Positions 7,871 through 16,656 of a DNA stretch of 64,000 bases are shown piece by piece. Source of the DNA: Acholeplasmatales bacterium (lineage in GTDB: Bacteria; Bacillota_I; Bacilli_A; Acholeplasmatales; JAEDCM01); the NCBI GenBank assembly GCA_017961685.1, contig JAGCWW010000020.1, positions 1 to 64,000 of the forward strand. Direction: 5' to 3'. The notes under the pieces are model-generated. The model saw nothing but the letters and a program-made list of their open reading frames with translations, made no database searches and had not been told where the DNA came from. The position numbers were made by a program, and so were the translations under genes. Each line of letters opens with the position of its first letter. Position 1 is the first letter of the stretch.

Positions 7871-9292
7871 ATGGCAAAAGTGAAAAGACCACTTAATAGA
7901 AGTATCATCTTAGTTTGTTCATTATTCGTTGGGCTACTTTGTGCTATATCTAGTGTATTGATTTATTTTGTATACACTACAAATATGTTTAAGCGATATA
8001 AAAAGCAATTAGATAGTGTTGTTACATATGTTGAAGCTAATATTGATCATGATGATATGGCTATATGTGCTGATACATTTGTTGAATCAGAAACATATAA
8101 AGAATTTCAAACTTTTTTCAATAATTTAATAGATAATTATCCTGATATGCATTACTTATACATCATGAAGGTAGTAGATGAAGGACAAGAAGTTGATGGA
8201 GTTGCTGTATTTGAAATATGTGCCGCAAATGCTAAAGATGAAATTGGTACTGATATGGAAATGCATTTAGGTGATGGTGAGGCTGATTGGTTTGAAGAAT
8301 CAGAAATAAAAGAATATAGAGAAATATTAAAGGGTAGGAAAGATGTTTATTTTAGAAATACAACTACATGGGGTGTTGATTACACTCTAGCTCGCCCTAT
8401 ATGTGATTCAAACGGAAATTATTATGGACTTTTATGTGCTGATATAGCAATTGATGAAGTTAACACAACGATTTATCGAAATATCATCATTAATATTTCC
8501 GTAATGATTGCTGCTGGTATATTATTTATCGTTTTATTAATTATGTGGATGAGAAAGAATGTTACAAAGCCTTTAAAGAAGTTAGAAAACTCTGTTACAG
8601 ACTTTGCTAATTCATCTGCAGGTTTACGTGATCCAAATGAATTAAAATATATTAGCTTACAAATTAATACTAAAAATGAAGTTGAATCTTTAGCTAATGC
8701 TTATGAAAAGCTATCAATCAACATGAAAGAATATATTAAAGGTATTGTTGAAGCTGAAAAAGAAGCTAAAGGTTTAAAGAAGCACGTTAGTGAAATCAAT
8801 GCGATAGCTTATCATGATGCTTTAACTCATGTTAAGAATAAAGCTGCATTTGATGAAAAGCGTGAAGAAATAGCTAATGATATTCAAAATGGGAATAATC
8901 AATTTGGTTTTGTTATGGCTGATATCAACTCATTAAAAGATATTAATGACAAATATGGTCATGAAAAAGGTGATGAATATATCATTGGTGCTTGTAAGAT
9001 TATTTGTGATATATATGCTCACTCTAACGTTTATCGTATAGGTGGAGATGAATTTGTTGTCCTACTTCAAGGTCGCGACTATGAAAATAGAGAATCACTT
9101 TTGGAAAATGCTAGAAGAGAATTTAGATTAACTATGAATGATGAAAAGAAGCACCCTTGGAATAGGTATTCTGCAGCTGTAGGTATGGCAATATATACTG
9201 ATGGTGATGATGTAGATAAAGTATTTAGTCACGCAGATCATCAAATGTATGAAAATAAGAAAAAAATCAAAGAAACTTACAAAGTATTATAA
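7871..9292 (+). CDS. Transmembrane sensor diguanylate cyclase (extracytoplasmic domain, HAMP, GGDEF)
   Basis: A cyclic di-GMP synthase of 473 residues with an external sensor. A membrane helix at residues 11-33 precedes an extracytoplasmic domain of about 170 residues (Cache-like by position and length). A second helix near residues 200-222 leads into a HAMP linker (RKNVTKPLKKLENSV). The GGDEF domain shows ALTHVKNKAAFDE, MADINSLKDIND and an intact GGDEF at residues 391-395, without an RxxD inhibitory site. It is the only one of the three cyclases here with a large external domain, so it probably senses a small molecule outside the cell. A TATAAT lies at 7807-7812 and an AAAGGATG site precedes the start. 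Confidence 0.9.
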   Translation: MAKVKRPLNRSIILVCSLFVGLLCAISSVLIYFVYTTNMFKRYKKQLDSVVTYVEANIDHDDMAICADTFVESETYKEFQTFFNNLIDNYPDMHYLYIMKVVDEGQEVDGVAVFEICAANAKDEIGTDMEMHLGDGEADWFEESEIKEYREILKGRKDVYFRNTTTWGVDYTLARPICDSNGNYYGLLCADIAIDEVNTTIYRNIIINISVMIAAGILFIVLLIMWMRKNVTKPLKKLENSVTDFANSSAGLRDPNELKYISLQINTKNEVESLANAYEKLSINMKEYIKGIVEAEKEAKGLKKHVSEINAIAYHDALTHVKNKAAFDEKREEIANDIQNGNNQFGFVMADINSLKDINDKYGHEKGDEYIIGACKIICDIYAHSNVYRIGGDEFVVLLQGRDYENRESLLENARREFRLTMNDEKKHPWNRYSAAVGMAIYTDGDDVDKVFSHADHQMYENKKKIKETYKVL

Positions 9293-9299
9293 TAATAGA

Positions 9300-9331
9300 A
9301 TAGAAGAATTGAAAAAATTCTTCTATTTTTT
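9300..9331 (+). terminator. Rho-independent terminator
   Basis: A stem of about 11 bp, TAGAAGAATT/AATTCTTCTA plus an A-T pair, with a GAAAA loop and T-run. Confidence 0.85.
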
Positions 9332-9367
9332 AGTTATATATATTATAATAAAAATAGGTGATAACAT

Positions 9368-9703
9368 ATGAAATTGATATTAGAATATGATGGTGAAAAA
9401 GAGATTAAGGACATTAAAAGCATTGATATTCTTAAGGATGAATTATTAGAATTTGCTGGGTATTTCATTCCTGATGATGATGTTGATGCACCTGAATTAT
9501 TAGAAAAAGGATTCTTTGATGACTTGATTAATGACATTGAAGAATATTATGTTAAATCTTTCTTTTTAGTTGCAAAAAGCTTCTTTACAGCAATTAAAAC
9601 AATATATTCTACAAATGATATCGAAGTAATAAAAAGCGAATTAGTTACTATTAACAAAGCATTTGACGATGCTGGTTATAGTGTTAAGTATATTTTAGAA
9701 TAA
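9368..9703 (+). CDS. Small acidic protein of unknown function
   Basis: A 111-residue acidic protein that I do not recognise. There is no signal peptide or membrane helix. The sequence looks like a short beta start (MKLILEYDG) followed by helices, with an acidic stretch IPDDDVDAPELLEKG. An AGGTGA site precedes the ATG. It ends 13 bases before the phosphatase gene at 9717 and probably shares its transcript, so a role as partner or regulator of that phosphatase is possible but unproven. Confidence 0.65.
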   Translation: MKLILEYDGEKEIKDIKSIDILKDELLEFAGYFIPDDDVDAPELLEKGFFDDLINDIEEYYVKSFFLVAKSFFTAIKTIYSTNDIEVIKSELVTINKAFDDAGYSVKYILE

Positions 9704-9716
9704 GTGTGGTGATTAT

Positions 9717-11357
9717 ATGAGTAAATTTAAGAAGGTTATAAGTAGTTTATCATTTAATATTATTTCAGCAATAGTTATTTTACTTTTAGTTTTTAGTTTA
9801 ATAGTTAGTTCAATAGGATATGTTAGTTTTACTGATACTCTAAAAAGAGAATATAAAACAACAACTTATCATATGACTGAAGCCGCAAAGGCGTTAGTTG
9901 ATGAAACTAAAATTGATGACTATTTAAATGATACTATGCGTGCAGATTATGAATATAGAAGAACAAATCTAAAGAGTTATTGTAACTACATGGATGTAAC
10001 TTTAATTCATATTTTCAAAGTAGATCAAATGGAATATTTAAATGGTACTAACATATTCAATGTCGTTAATGATAAAGATTTAGAAATCAATGGCGGAACA
10101 TATACTGAATGGGATTTAGGATTTAAATATGGTGAAAAATATACAGGAAATTATAGAGACTACTATGAACAAATATATACTAAAGAAATAGATTATGCTG
10201 TAGCTTATAGAACAAAAAATCTTAGAGGAAAAGAACCACACATTACCGTAATGGTTCCTATTTTAGATGAAGATGGGGATGTTACTGCTATTTTAAGTAT
10301 TCAAAGACCAATGAGTGAGTTAGTTAGTGGACGTAGACCTTATATGATTACTATAGCTATTTCAACAGTTATAACTCTTCTATTTGTTTGTACAATAGCT
10401 GCTTTATATATAAAGTTCCAATTTGTTAAACCAATAGGAAACATTATTGATGAAACAAGAAACTTTGCTAAAGATAATACAAAGGGTGAATTAAGTCAAT
10501 CAAAGAAGAGTAGAATTTTAGAAATCAATGAATTATCATATGCTGTTGATAAAATGGAAGATGATATGATTAAATACATTGATAGCTTAACTCAAGCAAC
10601 AACAGAACAAAAGCGTATAAGCGTTGAGTTAAACATCGCCAAGAGTATTCAAGAAGCATCTGTTCCAAATGTCTTCCCTGCATTCCCAGATAGAACTGAT
10701 TTCAATTTATTTGCTTATATGCATCCAGCAAAAGAAGTTGGTGGAGATTTCTATAACTTTGCTTTGATTGATGAAAACCATTTAGCCTTAGTTATGGCTG
10801 ATGTTGCTGGTAAAGGTATTCCAGCTGCTCTATTTATGATGGTATCTAATATCTTACTTACAGAAAGATTAAGAGGTGGTGATTCACCGGCTGATGCCTT
10901 AACTTATGTTAATGATCGAATTTGTGCTAGAAACCCACTTAATATGTTTGTAACTATTTGGGTCGGTATATTAGATTTAGAAACAGGCGTAATTACTGCA
11001 TCTAATGCAGGACATGATGATCCAGTTGTTTATTCAAATAATACATTTGAAATATTTAAAGATAAGCATGGATTAATTGTTGGAGCTATGGGTGAAGCAG
11101 AGTATTCTAACTATGATATTAAGTTAGAAAAAGGTGATAAGATATTCTTATACACTGATGGTGTACCAGAGGCAACTAATGGTAATAACGAATTATTTAA
11201 GATTGAAAGAATGGTTGAAGTCTTAAATAAACATAAGAATAAATCACCAAATGAAATCATTAAAACAGTTAAAAAGGCTGTTGATGAATTTGTAGGTGAT
11301 GCACCTCAATTTGACGATATTACAATGCTTTGCTTAGAATATAACGGAAAAGAATAA
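9717..11357 (+). CDS. Membrane-bound SpoIIE/RsbU-type PP2C phosphatase with HAMP domain
   Basis: A 546-residue signalling phosphatase. A membrane helix at about 15-38, an extracytoplasmic region to about 205 and a second helix precede a HAMP linker and a short coiled coil. The C-terminal PP2C domain keeps the metal-binding and catalytic motifs: VGGDFYN at 341-347, MADVAGKGIPAALFM, SNAGHDDP, LYTDGVPEATNG and FDDITML. In other Bacilli, enzymes of this class dephosphorylate anti-sigma-factor antagonists. No antagonist or anti-sigma partner is next to it here, so its target is unknown. It sits beside three diguanylate cyclases, which makes this a local cluster of membrane signal outputs. Confidence 0.88.
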   Translation: MSKFKKVISSLSFNIISAIVILLLVFSLIVSSIGYVSFTDTLKREYKTTTYHMTEAAKALVDETKIDDYLNDTMRADYEYRRTNLKSYCNYMDVTLIHIFKVDQMEYLNGTNIFNVVNDKDLEINGGTYTEWDLGFKYGEKYTGNYRDYYEQIYTKEIDYAVAYRTKNLRGKEPHITVMVPILDEDGDVTAILSIQRPMSELVSGRRPYMITIAISTVITLLFVCTIAALYIKFQFVKPIGNIIDETRNFAKDNTKGELSQSKKSRILEINELSYAVDKMEDDMIKYIDSLTQATTEQKRISVELNIAKSIQEASVPNVFPAFPDRTDFNLFAYMHPAKEVGGDFYNFALIDENHLALVMADVAGKGIPAALFMMVSNILLTERLRGGDSPADALTYVNDRICARNPLNMFVTIWVGILDLETGVITASNAGHDDPVVYSNNTFEIFKDKHGLIVGAMGEAEYSNYDIKLEKGDKIFLYTDGVPEATNGNNELFKIERMVEVLNKHKNKSPNEIIKTVKKAVDEFVGDAPQFDDITMLCLEYNGKE

Positions 11358-11379
11358 AAACGGCTAATTTAGCCGTTTT
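11357..11379 (+). terminator. Rho-independent terminator
   Basis: Stem AAAACGGCT/AGCCGTTTT with an AATTT loop; the T-run is partly inside the stem. Confidence 0.7.
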
Positions 11380-11397
11380 ATCATAAGGAGTGATTAA

Positions 11398-11901
11398 ATG
11401 GAAATAAAATTAATTAAAGGCGATATAACTAAGTGTGATACTGATGCAATAGTTAATGCAGCCAATAAACAATTAATGGGTGGAAGTGGTGTATGTGGTG
11501 CTATCTTTCATGCATCAGGACACTATAAAGCACTACAAGATGAATGTAATAAAGTAGGACCAATTGAAACAGGAGAAGCCGCAATTACAAGTGGTTATAA
11601 TTTAAAGGCTAAATATATTATTCATGCAGTAGGGCCTAAATATTTCTTATGTAAGAGTGATTCTGAAGCAGAAGAACTACTAAGAAAAGCATATGTTAGT
11701 AGTTTAGAATTAGCCGATAAATATAATTTAAAAAGTATAGCTTTCCCATCAATTTCAACAGGTGTATATGGTTATCCTAAAGATAAAGCATGTAAGGTTG
11801 CGCTAAAAGCAATTAAGGAATATGATCCTAGTAGTGTAGAATTAGTTTTAATTGTTTGTTTTGATGATGAAACATATGATTTATATAATAATTTAATATA
11901 A
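11398..11901 (+). CDS. Macrodomain protein, ADP-ribose / O-acetyl-ADP-ribose deacetylase type
   Basis: A single macrodomain of 167 residues, close to the length of YmdB. It starts with the typical strand and Asp (IKLIKGDITKCDTDAIVNAAN) and keeps the NAAN motif, the glycine loop (GGSGVCGAIF) and the second ligand loop (SISTGVYGYP). YmdB-type enzymes release acetyl from O-acetyl-ADP-ribose and can remove ADP-ribose from proteins. It is a single gene between two terminators with an AAGGAG site. It lies near no obvious ADP-ribosyltransferase, so a general metabolic role is more likely than an antitoxin role. Confidence 0.9.
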   Translation: MEIKLIKGDITKCDTDAIVNAANKQLMGGSGVCGAIFHASGHYKALQDECNKVGPIETGEAAITSGYNLKAKYIIHAVGPKYFLCKSDSEAEELLRKAYVSSLELADKYNLKSIAFPSISTGVYGYPKDKACKVALKAIKEYDPSSVELVLIVCFDDETYDLYNNLI

Positions 11902-11904
11902 GAA

Positions 11905-11934
11905 AAAAAGACTTAGTTTTCGCTAAGTCTTTTT
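11905..11934. terminator. Bidirectional terminator between convergent genes
   Basis: A 12-bp stem AAAAAGACTTAG/CTAAGTCTTTTT with a TTTTCG loop. The A-run and T-run allow use from both strands. Confidence 0.85.
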
Positions 11935-11946
11935 CATATCTAATTG

Positions 11947-13752
11947 TTAATCATTTGGTACAAACTCAATTTGTGCATTTGTAAGGTCATTATCTAAACA
12001 AACAATTATTCTTATCTCTCCACCTTGGTACCAAATTTCACCAATAAATTCTAGGCCGTCCTCATCATCTATTAAAGAATAATAATAACCGCCTTCATCA
12101 CAAACATAAACATCACTATTACCAAAATGATATAATCCAACAAGGAATTCTCCACTACCAAATCTGTCTTCATCGAAGTAGAATTCAATATATTTACCTG
12201 CACCATTAGTTGTTGAAATATTAGAAGTGACAGTGCTTGTTAATTCAATTCTATCACTATAACTTAAATCTTGAATAAATGGTCTGTCAACAAAATCATC
12301 ATTTGCTGTAACTTTAATAAGTAATTTTATGTTTTTGCTACATTCATAGATATAATTACCAATAACAGGCTTTGCTTTGTCACTATAATATCCTGTATTA
12401 CCATTAAAACACCATATTTCTGTATCAGCATCGATATAGTAACCAATTTGATATAAGTGATTAGCAGGTGCTGTAAATGAATATACTACGTAGTCGCCTT
12501 CATTAAGTGTAACTGTAGATGATGTTGTTGCAGCAATTGTTTCTTTAGGACTAAATGTAATTGTATATGAATTGCTTCCTTGAATTGCATAATTTGAATT
12601 TTCTTTAGGTGTAATAGTATATATTAAATGATATGAACCTGCATGTGTGCATGCAAATTGAGATTGTTGTCCAAAATTTCCTTCAAGTTCTACCCAATTT
12701 TCTGAATCTTCGTCAAACATTTCGATTGTATGAGCTGTATTCCAAGTATAAGCGGATTCTCCAATATAACCAAAGCCAAAATTCATTGCAGGAATAGAAG
12801 AACTTGCATTTAACCAAATATTATTATATGCATTAGCGTTTATTGGCCCGCCTGCTAATGATAGATATTTTGGTGTAACATCAATTCTAATGTTTAATGG
12901 ATTATTTAAACAATAGTTTTCGCCACCAACTTCAATATGAAGATCTGCAATTGTTTTGTTTTCACCTACATATGCAATATTGCCATAATCAGGAGCTAAT
13001 GTTACATTTATTTGAACATTATCACCTTGGCATAATCCCCAGTTAGTATTAGCTGAATTTCCAGCTACTATAACTGATAAATTGTTTGTCCCAAATTCCT
13101 TTTCTTCATAGACATTTGTAAGTTCTTTCTTTTTGATTTTAAAGTCTACTTCCTCATCGATGCCTGTATATAAGGCATTACCTTCTACAATTATTCTTGC
13201 TGTATAGTTACCAGCATTCTTTGGTTCAGTTAGTGTATATGTTGAATCATCAGCACCTTTAGTTTTGTAGTAAATAGTAGGTTCTATTCCACTATTAGTT
13301 ATGAAATCAACTCCATCAACTAAACCTTGTTTCTCACCATTATAAGTTCTATCTTCTACATCAAAAAGAATACCATTTTCATTTGGTGTTCTTACATAGC
13401 CACAAACATTACATGTAGTATCATCGTCATCATCGTAAACGTGAGCTCCTTGATCTTTCTTTACGTCATGACCACATGTAGCTTCATGCCAGTGTTCAGT
13501 TTCACTTGTTGACCAAGCAGTTTCAAATTGATGTACATGAGCAGCAGTAGTTATTTTTTGTGTAGTTGCTTTTTGTGTTGTTACTTTACTAGTAGTAACA
13601 TTACTTTTTGTTGTCGCACCACTTTTAGTTGTGACTTGACTTTGTGTAGTTGTAGTTTCTTTTGTTGTAGTTTTCTTTTTAGACTTACACGCTGTAAATG
13701 CTAAAGCAGCAGTAGCTACCATTAAGAAACTTAATACAGTTCTTTTTTTCAT
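11947..13752 (-). CDS. Exported lipoprotein with His-rich and Ig-like (MBG-type) domains
   Basis: A surface lipoprotein of 601 residues. The signal peptide ends at the lipobox LAFTAC, followed by a Thr/Lys/Ser linker of about 50 residues like those of the DUF6273 proteins. Next is a His/Trp/Cys module (HVHQFETAWSTSETEHWHEA, then TCGHD and CNVCGY) that looks metal-binding. An Ig-like MBG-type domain follows (RTYNGEKQGLV...NAGNYTARIIVEGNALYTG), then beta-rich repeats to the end. No catalytic motif is evident; adhesion or carbohydrate binding is plausible. The start follows a strong GAGGGGG site. Confidence 0.8.
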   Translation of the reverse strand: MKKRTVLSFLMVATAALAFTACKSKKKTTTKETTTTQSQVTTKSGATTKSNVTTSKVTTQKATTQKITTAAHVHQFETAWSTSETEHWHEATCGHDVKKDQGAHVYDDDDDTTCNVCGYVRTPNENGILFDVEDRTYNGEKQGLVDGVDFITNSGIEPTIYYKTKGADDSTYTLTEPKNAGNYTARIIVEGNALYTGIDEEVDFKIKKKELTNVYEEKEFGTNNLSVIVAGNSANTNWGLCQGDNVQINVTLAPDYGNIAYVGENKTIADLHIEVGGENYCLNNPLNIRIDVTPKYLSLAGGPINANAYNNIWLNASSSIPAMNFGFGYIGESAYTWNTAHTIEMFDEDSENWVELEGNFGQQSQFACTHAGSYHLIYTITPKENSNYAIQGSNSYTITFSPKETIAATTSSTVTLNEGDYVVYSFTAPANHLYQIGYYIDADTEIWCFNGNTGYYSDKAKPVIGNYIYECSKNIKLLIKVTANDDFVDRPFIQDLSYSDRIELTSTVTSNISTTNGAGKYIEFYFDEDRFGSGEFLVGLYHFGNSDVYVCDEGGYYYSLIDDEDGLEFIGEIWYQGGEIRIIVCLDNDLTNAQIEFVPND

Positions 13753-13829
13753 TTTTTATCCCCCTCTTTTTTAAACTACAAAACTATTATAGTTCTTTAT
13801 GATTAAAATATCTATATATTTTAGACATT

Positions 13830-14294
13830 TTATTCAACTTTTGTAAATTCTTCTTTAGAAGAATCAATTGATTTTATATCAACAGTTCTATATGTTAATC
13901 TATCAATTATGATTGTAAGTCTAATATTAAGTATGCTATGTCTGATAATAAATTTATGATAATTTTCTGATTCATATGAACTACTAATATTATACTTTTC
14001 ATAGCATTTAGTCACATACAATTTAGATTCAATATATGTTTGTTTTCTTGAATAAATTGTTTTGTGTTTATTAATTAATTCAATATCAGCGGATAAAGAT
14101 AATTGCTTTATTTCGCCACTTTCTTTAACAACCAATCTTAAAAAAGGTGTAGGCATTAAACGATTTCCTTCGCTATCAATACCATTAATAACAAATATCC
14201 AGCTTTCTTTACTTTCAAGAATACTAAATATCTCTAATTTTTTAAAATTAGGGTTATCCATTACTAATTCTTTAGCTTCCCTCAAACTAACCAT
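13830..14294 (-). CDS. Conserved-looking protein of unknown function, operon partner of the U32 gene
   Basis: A 154-residue protein without signal or membrane segments; I do not recognise it. It looks like an alpha/beta fold with several short strands. Its GGTGAT site overlaps the gap after the U32 gene, whose stop is 11 bases upstream, so the two genes are probably co-expressed. Nothing in the sequence points to a reaction. Confidence 0.65.
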   Translation of the reverse strand: MVSLREAKELVMDNPNFKKLEIFSILESKESWIFVINGIDSEGNRLMPTPFLRLVVKESGEIKQLSLSADIELINKHKTIYSRKQTYIESKLYVTKCYEKYNISSSYESENYHKFIIRHSILNIRLTIIIDRLTYRTVDIKSIDSSKEEFTKVE

Positions 14295-14305
14295 TATATC
14301 ACCTT

Positions 14306-16537
14306 CTATAAGATCTCTCTTTTATAATATCCTCTAGTTTCATTATATTCGTTAAAATATTTCTTGCAACTATCTAAGTTGCTTAACTTTTCCTTATAGT
14401 TATTAATAACTTTAATAACTTCATCACTATTTTCTGCTGTAAATTGTAATCTTATTCTATTAGTGTATTTTAATATTTCTTTTAATTCATCAATTAGATT
14501 TAATTTTTTTTCATTATAGATATAAGTTATACAATTTTCTCTATATGTTAAGAACTTATTCTTATCATCCTTTAAGTAGTATAAGTGCTTATCACATTTA
14601 CCACATTCACCAAACTTTTTAATCATACAATATTTTGTGGTCATAAGAAGTTGATTACCATATGTAATAATTTCTATATTTGGTTTATTGTTATATTTTT
14701 TAACATAACCATTATATAAATCTCTAATATTATTAATTGATAATTCATATGATAATGTGACAATATCTACTCCTGAATTTAAAAGATTATATACAGCCTC
14801 ACTATTACCAACATTTAGCGAATAATCAGAAACTAATCTCTTACATTTATTCTTATAATTATAGATTCCACCATAATTAGAAACTAATACTAAATTAGAT
14901 TCATTTGTATATTCTGGATTAACATATTTAATATGGTTAGAACCATAATAAATGTCTTTAATACCACATTTTACGCATGCATCGTATTGCTCTTTTGTAG
15001 TACAATATGCTGAAATTGTAAGTGGTTCATTATTATATAAAATATTATTAGTTTCTTCAAATTCAATAAAGTCATTTTTCTTATTTTGATAATAATTATT
15101 TATATTATTAACTAAATCTCTTCTAGCTTCATTTATACTTTTAATAGTCATAAATAAATTAGGAGCTAAATAGTTTTCTATCTTTTTTAAGATAAAAGAA
15201 GATTCACCTAATTTTTTTAGTTGATTAAAAAGCACTTCATTATCTATTGGTTTATTTGAAGCTTCAACAAAATTAGTATCACTAAAACCATTAAATTCAA
15301 TTCCATCAATTCTACATACTAATTTTAATGGTTTATCAATTGATCCATAACATTTAATTATAATTTCTTTTTTAGCACTATTTGGAATAGTTAAATCAAT
15401 AGAAGAATCAACCATCTTATAAATTAAACTATCCTCTTTCATATCTTTATAAATATTAACTAAACAAGAAGAACTTGATTTATTAATTTCTTTATTGTTT
15501 AAATCATATAATTTATCAATAGTAAAATAATAATCTAATTCATCATTAATCCTAATTCTATCTCCAACCTTTAATTCCTTATCTAGTTTAAGAATAGTTA
15601 GATCTTTATTTTTCTTTCCAATTTTACCAATTAAAGCGCCTTCATTAGTATGCTTATTTATATCAACAATATTACCTCTATCTTCATTAAATAGAAAACC
15701 TTTAGTGTAATTTCTGTGGAATATGGTATCTAAATATTTAGGATTATAGTTATTATCATCTAATTTTTTTCGATATTCAGAAGTGACCATTTTAACATAT
15801 TCACTATCTTTCATTCTTCCTTCAATCTTAAAGGAATCAACAAATGCATTCTTTAATTCTTTTAAATTATTTGATGCATTTAAATCTCTCATAGAAAGGA
15901 AATATCCCTTACCTAAAAGATTATCATCTTTGTAAAGTGAATACTCTCTACGGCAGTTTTGACTGCATCTACCCCTATTACCTGAGCGTAGGCTTAACAT
16001 TGAACTAAATAAGCATCCACCTGAATAACTTACGCAAAGCGCTCCATGTATAAATACCTCTAGAGGCATATCTATATTTTCTTTAATTTTTTTAATTTCA
16101 TCTATATTTGTTTCTCTAGCAATAACGCATCTATTAGCGCCATACTCTTTAAAAAAAGATACGTCTAATAAATCTTTTAAACCAGCTTGTGTTGAAATAT
16201 GAGCTTCCATATTAGGGCAATGTTTAATGACATAATTAATCATGGATAAATCGGATAATATTAATCCATCTACACCCATTTCATATAAAGTTTTAATTAA
16301 ACTTTTACAGTCATTTAATTCATTTTCTTTTAGCATTGTATTAACTGTAACATATATTTTCTTTTTTAATTCATGAGCTAAAATTAATGCTTTTTCTAAA
16401 TCTTCTAAACTAAAGTTTTTCGCATAAGCTCTAGCACCAAATTTATCTACAGCTAAATATACGGCATCCGCACCATTATATATAGCTTGTAGAAAGCATG
16501 AATAGTCTCCTGCAGGAGAAAGTAATTCATATTTCAT
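14306..16537 (-). CDS. U32-family peptidase / RNA hydroxylase-like protein
   Basis: A 743-residue U32 protein. The ATG at 16537 is chosen because GGTGATG lies 3-4 bases upstream (16540-16546); an upstream ATG at 16549 has no such site. The N-terminus is typical (LLSPAGDYSCFLQAIYNGADAVYLA). The family signature is exact: EVFIHGALCVSYSGGCLFSS, followed by NRGRCSQNCRREY with cysteines that may bind an iron-sulfur cluster. Related proteins include collagenase-like peptidases and RlhA, which hydroxylates a 23S rRNA cytidine; the long C-terminal part suits the RlhA-type architecture better than a short peptidase. The exact activity is not settled from sequence. Confidence 0.8.
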   Translation of the reverse strand: MKYELLSPAGDYSCFLQAIYNGADAVYLAVDKFGARAYAKNFSLEDLEKALILAHELKKKIYVTVNTMLKENELNDCKSLIKTLYEMGVDGLILSDLSMINYVIKHCPNMEAHISTQAGLKDLLDVSFFKEYGANRCVIARETNIDEIKKIKENIDMPLEVFIHGALCVSYSGGCLFSSMLSLRSGNRGRCSQNCRREYSLYKDDNLLGKGYFLSMRDLNASNNLKELKNAFVDSFKIEGRMKDSEYVKMVTSEYRKKLDDNNYNPKYLDTIFHRNYTKGFLFNEDRGNIVDINKHTNEGALIGKIGKKNKDLTILKLDKELKVGDRIRINDELDYYFTIDKLYDLNNKEINKSSSSCLVNIYKDMKEDSLIYKMVDSSIDLTIPNSAKKEIIIKCYGSIDKPLKLVCRIDGIEFNGFSDTNFVEASNKPIDNEVLFNQLKKLGESSFILKKIENYLAPNLFMTIKSINEARRDLVNNINNYYQNKKNDFIEFEETNNILYNNEPLTISAYCTTKEQYDACVKCGIKDIYYGSNHIKYVNPEYTNESNLVLVSNYGGIYNYKNKCKRLVSDYSLNVGNSEAVYNLLNSGVDIVTLSYELSINNIRDLYNGYVKKYNNKPNIEIITYGNQLLMTTKYCMIKKFGECGKCDKHLYYLKDDKNKFLTYRENCITYIYNEKKLNLIDELKEILKYTNRIRLQFTAENSDEVIKVINNYKEKLSNLDSCKKYFNEYNETRGYYKREIL

Positions 16538-16656
16538 AAACATCACCATATAAATTATATCTTAATTTATAAAAAAATAAAATTAGTTTACCAAAAATAA
16601 TCTTTTTCGTTATATAATTATAAGCGAAGTATACGATATAGATAGAAGGTGTTTAA

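Noticed and set aside
13500-13700. Repeated ACT/AAA triplets that look like a repeat array (also near 540-640 and 29410-29540)
   Set aside because: They encode the Thr/Lys linkers of exported proteins and lack regular spacers, so they are not CRISPR or a noncoding satellite.
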